Virus record (IMG/VR): IMGVR_UViG_3300017527_000512
Span: 62,001-126,000 of that record
DNA: 64,000 nt
Direction: 5' to 3' (one strand)
Origin: a virus
Shown one piece after another: positions 55,636 to 63,757 of the stretch. Both the position numbers and the translations under genes were made by a program. Each line of letters starts with the position of its first letter. Positions within the stretch are counted from its first letter, which is position 1. The notes beneath the pieces are model-generated. The model ran no database searches. It was not told the origin of the DNA and was given only the letters and a program-made list of their open reading frames with translations.

Positions 55636-56298
55636 AAATATCTTCTTATAGCTCTAACTTATCTCAGTATTTTCCTTTATCCAGAGAAGTTATTCTTAAT
55701 AACGGTGGATGATGTTCCAGCACCGGGATTTAATAATCTAATATCCTTTCTCCAGTCAAATAATTATTTTTCTATATTATTTGTCACAGAGAAGATATTA
55801 CCCTTATCAACGAATGACTTCAACATTTGTTTTGATTCTTATACAAATCACTTAATAGGAAATCATACAAAGTCACATAGCATATCAATGTTAAAATATT
55901 CTAACTGCCACGTTATCAAGCGGGACATGCTTTATATTCATAAATTCTTCAAATCCAATTACAATTACTCCATTTCTTTATTTAGAGCTCCTTATGGCTT
56001 CATGAATAATGGAGTACTTCAAGCAGTAATGTATATGGATTACGATATCTGCGTATGGAACCTAGAAATTCCAAAAGAGAATTCCCGTAAGGATTCTTCC
56101 TATCAATTATCCAAAGAAGAATTAGTCTCTTATTTTAATTATCATTTCCCTTATAGAAGAAATCTTTGTGTGTTATTAATTCATGTAAATACTTATATAT
56201 TATCTAATCTAGAAGTTATTTTTGAAGCGATTAATACAGTCGGTAGAGTAGCTACAAAGAAGGAGTATCTTCTTAGTAGAGGCCATGTTATAAAATAA
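55633..56298 (+). CDS. Polysaccharide deacetylase (NodB-like), secreted
   Basis: 221 residues. A short signal-like start (MKYLLIALTYLSIFLYPE) precedes FLITVDDVPAPG (catalytic Asp pair), LIGNHTKSHSIS (metal His motif HxxxH), LFRAPYGFMNN (motif 3) and CVLLIHVN (motif 5 His). It is a CE4-family enzyme that removes acetyl groups from sugars of peptidoglycan or surface glycans. In a phage it might alter host cell wall or receptor sugars. Its stop lies inside leader repeat copy 5. Confidence 0.8.
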   Translation: MKYLLIALTYLSIFLYPEKLFLITVDDVPAPGFNNLISFLQSNNYFSILFVTEKILPLSTNDFNICFDSYTNHLIGNHTKSHSISMLKYSNCHVIKRDMLYIHKFFKSNYNYSISLFRAPYGFMNNGVLQAVMYMDYDICVWNLEIPKENSRKDSSYQLSKEELVSYFNYHFPYRRNLCVLLIHVNTYILSNLEVIFEAINTVGRVATKKEYLLSRGHVIK

Positions 56299-56334
56299 CA
56301 GGGTACTGGAGAACTGACAGTAGGTCGGAACACT
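56297..56334 (+). repeat. Leader repeat copy 5 (diverged)
   Basis: AACAGGGTACTGGAGAACTG then ACAGTAGGT; the most diverged copy. It begins within the TAA of the deacetylase gene and lies 87 bases before the next ATG, with a GTTATTTC box between. Confidence 0.75.
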
Positions 56335-56383
56335 GTTTATGTTATTTCTTATATATAAAATCTATATAAAAGAGGTGCTTAAA

Positions 56384-56647
56384 ATGGGACTTGGATCTAA
56401 ATATATTATAGTCGATAATTCTTTTGCACTTTTATTAGATACTCAGTGCAATCATTGTGATGTTGTAAACCCTTCCAAAGTAACTGGGGCGGGATTTTGT
56501 AAGTTTCAGATAGGCATCGACTCTTCTTCAAAGAAGAGGAAATGTGATGTTACTGTCTTTGGTAGATCTTCTACTTTGAATATCGATTCTAAGGAATCGG
56601 ATATATTTTTTATAAAAACCTTATTGGTACAGGGAGATAATTCATGA
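56384..56647 (+). CDS. Unknown small protein with CxxC (87 aa)
   Basis: 87 residues from ATG 56384 (AGAGG upstream). LLDTQCNHCDVVN is a possible metal or redox site; the rest is strand-rich. It overlaps a tiny frame at 56644. Confidence 0.62.
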   Translation: MGLGSKYIIVDNSFALLLDTQCNHCDVVNPSKVTGAGFCKFQIGIDSSSKKRKCDVTVFGRSSTLNIDSKESDIFFIKTLLVQGDNS

Positions 56648-56730
56648 AGAAACATTTAAATATATATTGGTTCTTAGAATCCTTATCGGATTTTCACGTT
56701 GTATCAGGTTTATTATTAGTTGTTTACTAA
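56644..56730 (+). CDS. Tiny reading frame (28 aa)
   Basis: MKKHLNIYWFLESLSDFHVV and eight more residues. ATGA overlap with the previous gene. It may be the fused edge of a deletion that removed the first half of the next gene. Confidence 0.3.
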   Translation: MKKHLNIYWFLESLSDFHVVSGLLLVVY

Positions 56731-56733
56731 AAG

Positions 56734-57429
56734 ATTGAGTACAGAAAGATTATAACATCTTGGGGCAAAGACAATGAAACGGGTGCATATAAAAATATGA
56801 TAGACCAATTCGGAAATAAAGGCATATTCGCCTGTGTATCTGATAGCTATGATATTTATAATGCCGTAGAAAACCTATGGGGAGGTACTTTAAAGGAAAA
56901 GGTTGAAAATATGAATGCTATGTTAGTAGTCCGCCCTGATAGCGGCGATCCTATACAAGTTCCTATAGACTGTGTGATTGATTTAGAATCTAAGTTTGGC
57001 AGTACTTCTAATAAGAAAGGGTATAAAGTTCTTAATAATGTTAGAGTTATTCAAGGAGATGGCATCAATAAAGATGATATCGAAAATATCCTTAATAAAC
57101 TAACAAGGCTTGGGTTCTCCGCAGAGAACATGGCTTTCGGTATGGGAGGAGGTCTTCTACAAAAAGACTTCAACCGTGATACTAATAAGTTTGCGTTTAA
57201 ATGCTCTTGGGCAGAGATTGATGGCAGAGAAGTTGATATATTCAAAGACCCTGTTACCGACAAGGGCAAGATCTCTAAGAAAGGGAAATTATCTCTAGTA
57301 CCTGAAGGAGATTCTTTCAAAACGGTTAAAGGAAACGTTCCAGAAGATATTCTAGAGGTTGTTTACGATACAGGAGCTATCTTCAATGAGTCTACTCTTT
57401 CTCAGGTGAGAGAAAGAGCTGCAATTTAA
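56734..57429 (+). pseudogene. Nicotinamide phosphoribosyltransferase (NAMPT), C-terminal half only
   Basis: The reading frame from 56734 gives ITSWGKDNETGAYKNMIDQF, then GIFACVSDSYDIYNAVEN, LVVRPDSGDP, RVIQGDGIN and MAFGMGGGLLQ, all NAMPT signatures covering the phosphoribosyl-pyrophosphate-binding half. The usual enzyme is ~460-490 residues; here the first half is missing and the frame has a stop just upstream with no ATG before 56797. NAMPT makes NMN from nicotinamide in NAD salvage. This copy looks truncated and inactive. Confidence 0.82.
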
Positions 57430-57436
57430 TTTTAAC

Positions 57437-57463
57437 TCAGGGAAGGATAACTTTCTTCCCTGA
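57437..57463. terminator. Hairpin after NAMPT remnant
   Basis: TCAGGGAAG pairs with CTTCCCTGA around a nine-base loop, soon after the stop. No T-run. Confidence 0.45.
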
Positions 57464-57492
57464 TTGTATTAAAGTAATATTTAGGCATTAAA

Positions 57493-58506
57493 ATGTTAAT
57501 TAATATAATTTCGATTTATCTAAAATCTTTATTTAAATCTTCTATCACAAGGATACTAAAACCAACTTTGATATCTTTAGTATTATTAGCAGTATTGATA
57601 GGGATTAGCAGAGTTCTTCCTTTTATGGTTTCTTTATTAGAGGGCAAGGACTCCTGGTTTTGTATCAGGATAAACAATATGATACCTCTAGACAATATCC
57701 TTTCAGATCTTTTGAGAGGATCTTTAGTTTTAACCTCCTGGCTATTTAACGTTGTTTATGTATTTTTGGTATTTACCTTTACATCACTCCCTGCCTTCGC
57801 TTTTTATCATACTTTCTTCAAGAAGAGAGATAAAATCTTCATTTTTATTATATCTGAATTTATTATATGTTGGGCAATCTATTTCTTATTCGTAATAGGT
57901 GTTCTCGGTCTTGTAGTAGATAGATTAGCAGTAGCTTTATTATTCAATTTAATTTTCCGATTTTTATCCTATTCTCTATTTTTTGGTATTCCTCCTTTCT
58001 TTAAATCTGCTATGAAGTGGTTTCGAATTAAGAGAAGAAATAAGCCCATAGAAGGCGAATCTTTCTTAGAACAGGAGAAGACTTTTATTGATCCTATGAT
58101 GTCCATAAATGAGCAAAAGAAGTTCTATACTTATGACGATGAGTTCATGCGTATGGGAGCCGTGCCTGATGAAAACCAAAAGATCTCAGAAGCATTATTC
58201 TGGACTAAAGCAGGAAGACAGTTCTTAACTTCTTTTTACAGAGGAAAGAGTAAGTGTCATGTAGAATCATTAAATTGGCGATTGATAGATGACATTGTAA
58301 ATTACTTATTCTTCTTTGGAGTAAGATACGTGGTAGATACTCTAAGCCCTGATTTAAAGAAGAGACCTACAAATGATATTGCTAAATGGCAAAGCTCTGA
58401 TTGTATGGATGTTTTATACATGGAAGATCTATTAGAGAATACAGAGGCTTATTTATTAGATAAGAAGCTTCCGTATACTACTCTAGGTTTTGGAAGATCT
58501 TCTTAG
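57493..58506 (+). CDS. Multi-pass membrane protein with soluble C-terminal domain
   Basis: 337 residues. Four or five hydrophobic helices occupy 1-175 (LISLVLLAVLIGISRVLPFM, VVYVFLVFTFTSLPAFAFYH, FIFIISEFIICWAIYFLFVI ...). The remaining ~160 residues are soluble and charged. No transporter or enzyme motif is recognised. Confidence 0.72.
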   Translation: MLINIISIYLKSLFKSSITRILKPTLISLVLLAVLIGISRVLPFMVSLLEGKDSWFCIRINNMIPLDNILSDLLRGSLVLTSWLFNVVYVFLVFTFTSLPAFAFYHTFFKKRDKIFIFIISEFIICWAIYFLFVIGVLGLVVDRLAVALLFNLIFRFLSYSLFFGIPPFFKSAMKWFRIKRRNKPIEGESFLEQEKTFIDPMMSINEQKKFYTYDDEFMRMGAVPDENQKISEALFWTKAGRQFLTSFYRGKSKCHVESLNWRLIDDIVNYLFFFGVRYVVDTLSPDLKKRPTNDIAKWQSSDCMDVLYMEDLLENTEAYLLDKKLPYTTLGFGRSS

Positions 58507-58558
58507 AAGAGTCTAATGCTGATAAGTTATGAAAGGTACTTACATATAGGAAATATTT

Positions 58559-58708
58559 ATGGCAGAAGAAGACGTAGTAATCAACAGAGAACAGTTAGAT
58601 GAGATTCAGACGGAAGCAAGGAAATATAGAGCATTAGAAGTTCTTGGTGTAGACAATTGGATAGGTTACGATGATGCTATGGAATTAGCAAAAGTGGAGG
58701 ATATTTAA
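58559..58708 (+). CDS. Small acidic protein (49 aa)
   Basis: MAEEDVVINREQLDEIQTEA and on: a helical acidic peptide with AGGAA upstream and the next gene one base after its stop. Function unknown. Confidence 0.6.
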   Translation: MAEEDVVINREQLDEIQTEARKYRALEVLGVDNWIGYDDAMELAKVEDI

Positions 58709-58709
58709 C

Positions 58710-58949
58710 ATGTCAAGAGAGTCTGAAGTAATAACAACAACGAAGAAGCTCGATGCTTTTATAAACACTTTACTCGATCAGTATAATGGGATGTGGATAT
58801 CCTTCTTAAATAAGGATAAATACAGCATTCATAGTAATTATCAGGATGCCTATTCATACAGTATGAGCAGATTTCCTGACGAAGGGTTTGTAGTAAGAGA
58901 GGTAACTTTGGAGTCTCCAAAGCTTAGCTCAGCTATAAGGGAGTTGTGA
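58710..58949 (+). CDS. Unknown protein (79 aa)
   Basis: 79 residues, helical start then WISFLNKDKYSIHSNYQDAY. GTGGAGG ribosome site. One-base overlap (TGATG) with the next gene. Function unknown. Confidence 0.62.
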   Translation: MSRESEVITTTKKLDAFINTLLDQYNGMWISFLNKDKYSIHSNYQDAYSYSMSRFPDEGFVVREVTLESPKLSSAIREL

Positions 58950-59218
58950 TGAAGTTACTTTTAATATTGGTTCTACTTACGGGAATATCTTTATATCCTT
59001 CAAGATTAAGGTATAAGTCCTTTACTGATATGCAGCAGGCCCTTAACTTCATAGCAGATCACTACAAACTAGCTAATCAGCATTTAGGAGGAAACTCTTG
59101 GTGGTCTACTCATAGATTAGTGGTAGTCCCTAAGATGATTAAAACACATAGTATGAAGTTGGATCTTATAGATTTTAATATAGAAAATACTTATGTAGTA
59201 TACTGGAAGGAATTATAA
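58949..59218 (+). CDS. Small secreted protein (89 aa)
   Basis: 89 residues from ATG 58949. MKLLLILVLLTGISLYPSRL is a signal peptide. The mature part includes NFIADHYKLANQHLGGNSWW. The stop overlaps the next ATG by one base. Function unknown. Confidence 0.65.
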   Translation: MKLLLILVLLTGISLYPSRLRYKSFTDMQQALNFIADHYKLANQHLGGNSWWSTHRLVVVPKMIKTHSMKLDLIDFNIENTYVVYWKEL

Positions 59219-59748
59219 TGGTTCACTTAAATTATGATTACCCTGCAGCAACACCTTTTGATAAGGGGTTGGTAGAATTAGCGGGTAATTTAGCAGCATT
59301 TGCTCATACAGGACAAAAACGTTGGAACGGCTATGATTACTTCGAGTTTCATCCTTATATTATCTTTAATCGAATGAAGAATCTTATTGAATATGACTAT
59401 AAACATCTTTGCACGGCTTTACTTCATGATGTAGTTGAGGATTGCTCTGATAAGGTAGGGCACTCGAATATTGAGGAGAGTTTCCCGTCTGATATAGCGG
59501 ATGCAGTATTTGCTCTAACAAAGAAGAGAGGAGAATCTTATCTAGACTACATAAAGTGTGTCGGAAATAATACGATAGCTTTAGAAGTAAAGATCTTTGA
59601 TATAACCCACAATCTGGAATCATTTCATGATGACCCAGATAAATCAGAATCTCGAAAGAAACTGATTAAGGTAAAGGAAGATAAGTATCAGATTGCATTA
59701 CTTTATTTAGAGTCTATTAAGAAGAGAGGAGGCTGTTCATGCCAGTAG
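59218..59748 (+). CDS. HD-domain (p)ppGpp hydrolase-like protein
   Basis: 176 residues. FAHTGQKRWNG, FEFHPYIIF, LCTALLHDVVEDC (HD motif) and VKIFDITHNLES match the hydrolase domain of RelA/SpoT and the single-domain MESH1 group. No synthetase domain. It may remove alarmone made by the host under stress. It overlaps the CYTH gene by ten bases, so the two are likely coupled. Confidence 0.85.
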   Translation: MVHLNYDYPAATPFDKGLVELAGNLAAFAHTGQKRWNGYDYFEFHPYIIFNRMKNLIEYDYKHLCTALLHDVVEDCSDKVGHSNIEESFPSDIADAVFALTKKRGESYLDYIKCVGNNTIALEVKIFDITHNLESFHDDPDKSESRKKLIKVKEDKYQIALLYLESIKKRGGCSCQ

Positions 59749-60308
59749 AAATAGAGGAGAGATTCTTAATCCCCAAAGAGGAATTTAATTCCTCCAAAGA
59801 ACATATTGATCGTCATTCAGTGTCGATATTCATTCGTCAAGCATATTTAATTTCAGATCCGGAGTGTACTCTTCGAATTAGATCTTCTTTAACCACTGAA
59901 CCACACCCTCCTTCGAACATTTCATTTATTACGGTGAAAGGACGGAAAGAAGGAATTTCATGTCAAGAATTTGAGATGGAGGTCTCTAAAGAGATAAGTG
60001 AGTTTCTATTTTCATTTATAGGAAAGAACTCCTTAGTTAAAGTCCGTTACAAGTATAAAGCATCTGACGGCCATATATGGGAGATTGATGAATTCTTAAA
60101 TGATCAATTGAAAGACATTGTTATTGCAGAAATAGAATTAAAAGAGGGGAATGAAACCTTCGTTTATCCTCCGTTCTTATCCAGAGCATCCAAGATATCC
60201 TATGACCATTCTTTTTCTAACTCTGCCTTATCTAGAAGAATAAGAAAGAAGAATTTAGGAACGTTCATTAGATGGCTATGCAAGAATATCTTCGGTTTGT
60301 TGGGATAG
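59739..60308 (+). CDS. CYTH-domain triphosphatase-like protein
   Basis: 189 residues. EIEERFLI (ExExK-like start), CTLRIRSS, FITVKGRKEG, FEMEVSKE, VKVRYKYK, WEIDEFLNDQ and VIAEIELK follow the acidic/basic strand pattern of CYTH tunnel enzymes. These hydrolyse inorganic or organic triphosphates, or act as CyaB-type cyclases. Coupled to the HD gene, so both may act on nucleotide signals. Confidence 0.83.
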   Translation: MPVEIEERFLIPKEEFNSSKEHIDRHSVSIFIRQAYLISDPECTLRIRSSLTTEPHPPSNISFITVKGRKEGISCQEFEMEVSKEISEFLFSFIGKNSLVKVRYKYKASDGHIWEIDEFLNDQLKDIVIAEIELKEGNETFVYPPFLSRASKISYDHSFSNSALSRRIRKKNLGTFIRWLCKNIFGLLG

Positions 60309-60311
60309 TCT

Positions 60312-60695
60312 ATGACGAAGTTAGATAAGATAAAATACTTTAAATCCAGGGTGTCATATTATTTCTATGATTTTTTCAAATTATCTGATTATGAGCTTAC
60401 TATTACGGGTCAAGATAAATTTGATACGAGGGGCTCAGCATATTGGCATTCTTACGAAGAAGCATCCGCGATGTGTACTATCTGTTATTCTAATGGGTGG
60501 ATCAGTTCCGGGGAAGTTACTAAGTATGAAATAGATAAGATTGCTTTTCATGAGGTATGTGAATGTCTTTTACAAGAAATAAATAAGATTTCAAGAGAAA
60601 GATTTATTTCAGAAGTGGTTATAGAGCACTCTATTCACCAAATAATTCGTAGAATAGAAAATTCTGTGTACCCTCTTATTAAGGATAAAGTATGA
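60312..60695 (+). CDS. Putative zinc metallopeptidase-like protein
   Basis: 127 residues. KIAFHEVCECLLQEI contains HExxE and is followed by EVVIEHSIHQIIRRIE, a later Glu/His block, similar to small phage proteins annotated as metallopeptidases. The N-terminal part carries Trp/Tyr strands. Four-base overlap with the next gene. Confidence 0.6.
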   Translation: MTKLDKIKYFKSRVSYYFYDFFKLSDYELTITGQDKFDTRGSAYWHSYEEASAMCTICYSNGWISSGEVTKYEIDKIAFHEVCECLLQEINKISRERFISEVVIEHSIHQIIRRIENSVYPLIKDKV

Positions 60696-61027
60696 GTGCA
60701 TATACCCTTTTACGTATAGTAAGCACGGTAATGATTGTGCTTATTTTTCTAGGTGTTTTTTATTTTGCGTCGGTTAGGATAGGAAAAGAAATTCCTTCAC
60801 CGCTGTTAACTTATAAAACGTCAGAAGTAGGTATTAATTTATCAGATAATATTGTGATAGTAGAGTATCGACACTTTAAAGGCACTAATTTTATAAAGGA
60901 GACGTCTACACATTACAGTAATATAAATATTTTATGGCTAAACTCTTCCAGTATTTACTTCACTTCGGAGATCGCAGAACATCATATGTTTAAATGGGAA
61001 GATATTCATAGTAATGTAGATGATTAA
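60692..61027 (+). CDS. Single-pass membrane protein (111 aa)
   Basis: 111 residues; LRIVSTVMIVLIFLGVFYFA is a transmembrane or signal-anchor helix, then a strand-rich outer part. Coupled to the previous gene by ATGA overlap. Function unknown. Confidence 0.65.
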   Translation: MSAYTLLRIVSTVMIVLIFLGVFYFASVRIGKEIPSPLLTYKTSEVGINLSDNIVIVEYRHFKGTNFIKETSTHYSNINILWLNSSSIYFTSEIAEHHMFKWEDIHSNVDD

Positions 61028-61044
61028 GTATATTTGGAGTTTGC

Positions 61045-61212
61045 ATGTTTTTATTTCTTAGCATTATTTGTTTATGTTGTATTTTTGGTTTGTATCTTGT
61101 TAATCTTTCATTAAAAGATTGGAAAGGGAAGGTTTATCTTCTTTCTTCTCTTTATATTGCACTCTTCTTTACATCTGCTATATTTTTTATAAAGTTCTTG
61201 GGAAGTTTATGA
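61045..61212 (+). CDS. Two-helix membrane peptide (55 aa)
   Basis: MFLFLSIICLCCIFGLYLVN and VYLLSSLYIALFFTSAIFFI are two hydrophobic helices joined by a basic turn. TTGGAG ribosome site. ATGA overlap with the next gene. Confidence 0.68.
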   Translation: MFLFLSIICLCCIFGLYLVNLSLKDWKGKVYLLSSLYIALFFTSAIFFIKFLGSL

Positions 61213-61469
61213 CTAAGTTATTAGGATATGCCGACGGGGATTATCATTGTAAGTGTGATACGTGTGGTGCCGAATTCTCAGGAGATAAAAGAGCTTTTCT
61301 ATGTCTCCCGTGTGCGATAAAAGAAGCTGAAAATTCTGTATCGAGTCTAATGGCTGGACTTTTCAGTAAATGTAAAGATCGAAGCGAGGACTACTCCTGC
61401 ACTAAGGGATGTAAGTTCACTAAATGGTGTTATGCCAGTATTTCAATAATTCCGAGAGAAGGAGATTAA
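61209..61469 (+). CDS. Zinc-finger protein (86 aa)
   Basis: 86 residues from ATG 61209. HCKCDTCGAEFSGDKRAFLC LPC is a four-Cys zinc ribbon; further Cys occur near the end (CSCTKGC-like). It is coupled to the membrane peptide upstream and is two bases from the YopX-like gene. Confidence 0.65.
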   Translation: MTKLLGYADGDYHCKCDTCGAEFSGDKRAFLCLPCAIKEAENSVSSLMAGLFSKCKDRSEDYSCTKGCKFTKWCYASISIIPREGD

Positions 61470-61471
61470 TT

Positions 61472-61879
61472 ATGAGAGATATAAAATTTAAAGCGATTTC
61501 AATTATGTCTAGTAAGTGGGTTTACGGATTTTATTCTGCAGTAGTTGATTCAGAAGGCAGAGTAATTCATTATATTTCAGATGAGTCCCTGATATATGAG
61601 GTCATTGGTGATACCGTATCACAGTGGACTAGCTTTATCTCTAACAATAGAGAGCTTTATGATAATGATATAGTTAAGGTATCTCCTCAATACGGAAAAG
61701 GCCTAAAATTCAAGGATTATTACGGTATAGTTCTTTTTGATAAAGGTTCCTTCTTTATTAAAGCATTAGATGTCGATTATGGAAATTACCAGCTTTCAGA
61801 CGAAGGATATACTCTCATTTCTAGCAGGTTTGATGATGAAGGTAAAGATATTTACGAGGATAAGATATGGTTAGATTAG
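61472..61879 (+). CDS. YopX-family protein
   Basis: 135 residues. MRDIKFKAI, KWVYGFYSAV, VIGDTVSQWTSF and ELYDNDIVKVS match the YopX family of small phage proteins of unknown function. GAAGGAG ribosome site. It overlaps the next gene by 13 bases. Confidence 0.82.
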   Translation: MRDIKFKAISIMSSKWVYGFYSAVVDSEGRVIHYISDESLIYEVIGDTVSQWTSFISNNRELYDNDIVKVSPQYGKGLKFKDYYGIVLFDKGSFFIKALDVDYGNYQLSDEGYTLISSRFDDEGKDIYEDKIWLD

Positions 61880-62034
61880 TAGAGTTATTTTTTGATTTTT
61901 TATGTAAGGTAGGATTCCACGAATGGGATACTATAGCATTTCACATGATAGACCCTGCTTCTTATTACGTAAAAGAAAAATGTGTTAGATGTGAGAAGGA
62001 AAAAGAATCTGTGGTTCAAAATTATGACTTATGA
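61867..62034 (+). CDS. Small protein with CxxC (55 aa)
   Basis: MVRLVELFFDFLCKVGFHEW ... EKCVRCEKEKES. The CKxGFHxW ... CxRC layout recurs in small phage zinc proteins. Overlaps neighbours at both ends (13 and 4 bases). Confidence 0.55.
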   Translation: MVRLVELFFDFLCKVGFHEWDTIAFHMIDPASYYVKEKCVRCEKEKESVVQNYDL

Positions 62035-62366
62035 AACATTTATTTATACTCCTTTTCATCTCTTTCCTCTTTTGACCTTTCATTTGATTTTCTTGATTGT
62101 TTATTCTTAGACAAGGTCATTCTTTATACAAATTCCTTTGGTGGGGGGGGAACATTCATTACGAATTATTTTATGGGTGTAATAGTTTATGTTTTGCTTC
62201 AAAGACATACTCCACTAACTTTACGGATGTCAGTAATTACTTTGTCAAATGTAAATCAAATATTATAAACCATTTGGAGAAATATAGCTTATCTTTATTA
62301 CGTGAGGAAGGTTATAAAATCAAGAATTTCCCTATAATTATAAAAACAAATAAGAGGTATAAATGA
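62031..62366 (+). pseudogene. Secreted-protein gene with frameshifts and a G8 tract
   Basis: ATG 62031 gives a signal-like MKHLFILLFISF. The +1 frame then reads SFDLSFDFLDCLFLDKVILY TNSFGG up to GGTGGGGGGGG at 62142-62150. After the G-run the original frame resumes as NIHYELFYGCNSLCFASKTY to 62366. The G8 tract and an upstream pyrimidine run are natural slippage sites. It could be decayed, miscalled, or phase-variable. The stop overlaps the next ATG by four bases. Confidence 0.5.
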
Positions 62367-62851
62367 GAATAGTATTACGTAGAGCATGGTGTGTTAGTTG
62401 TAAAGATTTTAAGATATTCGAACCAACGGTAGGAAATGAGTCTCCATCTAAGTTAACTTGCTTAGACTGTAATGGAGAATATCAATCAACAGACCATTCA
62501 GAGATCCCCGAAGAGAAGTTATTAGAGCAGAGAGCTAGATATAGAGAAAAAGATGTGCAAGAATATGTTAAATTGATATTTATGGCATCTTCATTACATA
62601 ATCTACCTGAATCAGATATCTCATTAACAGAAGATGATGCAGGCCAAAAAGAGATCAATAGAAAAGAAAGAGCTAAGCAAGAAGAATTGAAGAAACAGTG
62701 GCAGACAGAAAGAGCTAAATTACGTGAAGAGTATGCTACAAAATTCCATTCTATTGGACGTAATGAAAAATGTGCGTGTGGCTCAGGCAATAAGTATAAG
62801 AGATGTTGTTACAAGAAATACGCAGACGCAAAACATAAATATCGATTTTAA
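62363..62851 (+). CDS. SEC-C motif protein with N-terminal zinc ribbon
   Basis: 162 residues. N-terminal CVSCKDF ... CLDCNG is a zinc ribbon. The C terminus, IGRNEKCACGSGNKYKRCC, is a clear SEC-C metal-binding motif, as at the end of SecA. The middle is a charged coiled coil. Possible adaptor to the host translocase or another partner; function unproved. AGAGG ribosome site. Confidence 0.82.
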   Translation: MRIVLRRAWCVSCKDFKIFEPTVGNESPSKLTCLDCNGEYQSTDHSEIPEEKLLEQRARYREKDVQEYVKLIFMASSLHNLPESDISLTEDDAGQKEINRKERAKQEELKKQWQTERAKLREEYATKFHSIGRNEKCACGSGNKYKRCCYKKYADAKHKYRF

Positions 62852-62855
62852 TTAG

Positions 62856-63344
62856 ATGTCTTTAATATTCCTAGATATAGATGGAGTACTTAACAGTACT
62901 TCTTTTTATAAATCTCGTCGCAAAGGCGAATATTCCCCTACAGATGATATAGACCCTAAAGCAGTTAACCTTTTAAACGAATTATGTAAAGAGGCGTCAG
63001 CAGAAATAGTGATATCCTCCACTTGGAGAAAGGGCCACACTTTAGATGAACTGAGGTACTTCTTCTCTTTTCATGGATTTACCGGAAATATTATATCGGT
63101 TACTCCTGTGGGAGGGGCTATAACTTGCAGAGGCGCGGAGATTAAATCATGGCTCTATAATTCTGCACCTACGTTCGATTACTCAAGAGACTATAATAAA
63201 TATGTCATCATTGATGACGACTCCGATTTCCTATTATATCAAGCATCTCATTTTATTCATGTAGATACCTATTATGGGATAACTCCAAATACTGTTTATA
63301 GGGCGTGCCGTATTTTATCAGGATTATATGAGACAATAGGATGA
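62856..63344 (+). CDS. HAD-superfamily phosphatase-like protein
   Basis: 162 residues. FLDIDGVLNST (motif I DxDGV), IVISSTWRKGHTL (motif II with SSTWR) and YVIIDDDSDF (motif IV) mark a small HAD enzyme of the type often seen in phages beside polynucleotide kinase-like proteins. Substrate unknown. Four bases after the SEC-C gene, with a weak ribosome site. Confidence 0.85.
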   Translation: MSLIFLDIDGVLNSTSFYKSRRKGEYSPTDDIDPKAVNLLNELCKEASAEIVISSTWRKGHTLDELRYFFSFHGFTGNIISVTPVGGAITCRGAEIKSWLYNSAPTFDYSRDYNKYVIIDDDSDFLLYQASHFIHVDTYYGITPNTVYRACRILSGLYETIG

Positions 63345-63381
63345 CATTATTTTTATATGGTTATAATTAAAGGAGTATAAT

Positions 63382-63621
63382 ATGGCATTCATACTTTATA
63401 CTGTTGATAGTGAGGGAAGAAAAGAGATTGATGAAGAAATACTGGAAACAGTTGAGGATCTTTTAGATCGTATCAATTATTACAACTCAGATTTTATGTT
63501 AGACGATCAACAACGACTTAACTTTGGTTTTGTTGATATTGGAGATTTAAATAAACTACCTGTATTATCCTTGCACCAAGATTTTATTACACGTGAGAAT
63601 ATAAAAAATTATATAAAATAA
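63382..63621 (+). CDS. Unknown acidic protein (79 aa)
   Basis: 79 residues, acidic (VDSEGRKEIDEEILETVEDL). Strong AAAGGAG ribosome site. Function unknown. Leader repeat copy 6 follows. Confidence 0.68.
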   Translation: MAFILYTVDSEGRKEIDEEILETVEDLLDRINYYNSDFMLDDQQRLNFGFVDIGDLNKLPVLSLHQDFITRENIKNYIK

Positions 63622-63636
63622 TATATCTGTTAAATT

Positions 63637-63698
63637 AACAGGGTACCCAAGAACTCACAGTAGAACAAAATCCATATCATTCCTCTAACCCATTAAAA
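63637..63698 (+). repeat. Leader repeat copy 6 (AACAGGGTACCC family)
   Basis: AACAGGGTACCCAAGAACTC through CAAAATCCATATC, closest to copy 4. It lies 121 bases before the next ATG, with GCTATAAC at 63704 as a promoter-like box. Confidence 0.85.
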
Positions 63699-63757
63699 TA
63701 TGCTATAACTAACGGTTAAATTTTATTTTTATTTAAATAATTTTTAAAGGAGATATT

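Noticed and set aside
53338-62366. UGA recoded to Trp or Gly
   Set aside because: Several small frames have in-frame TGA that would fit Trp, but TGA ends many solid genes at tight ATGA/TGATG junctions (1094, 18804, 42390, 43564), and other broken genes use TAG or TAA. A code change is not supported.
5099-63698. The AACAGGGTACCC repeats as CRISPR repeats or insertion-sequence ends
   Set aside because: Copies are kilobases apart with no spacers and no transposase or target duplication. Placement before genes fits a regulatory leader better.
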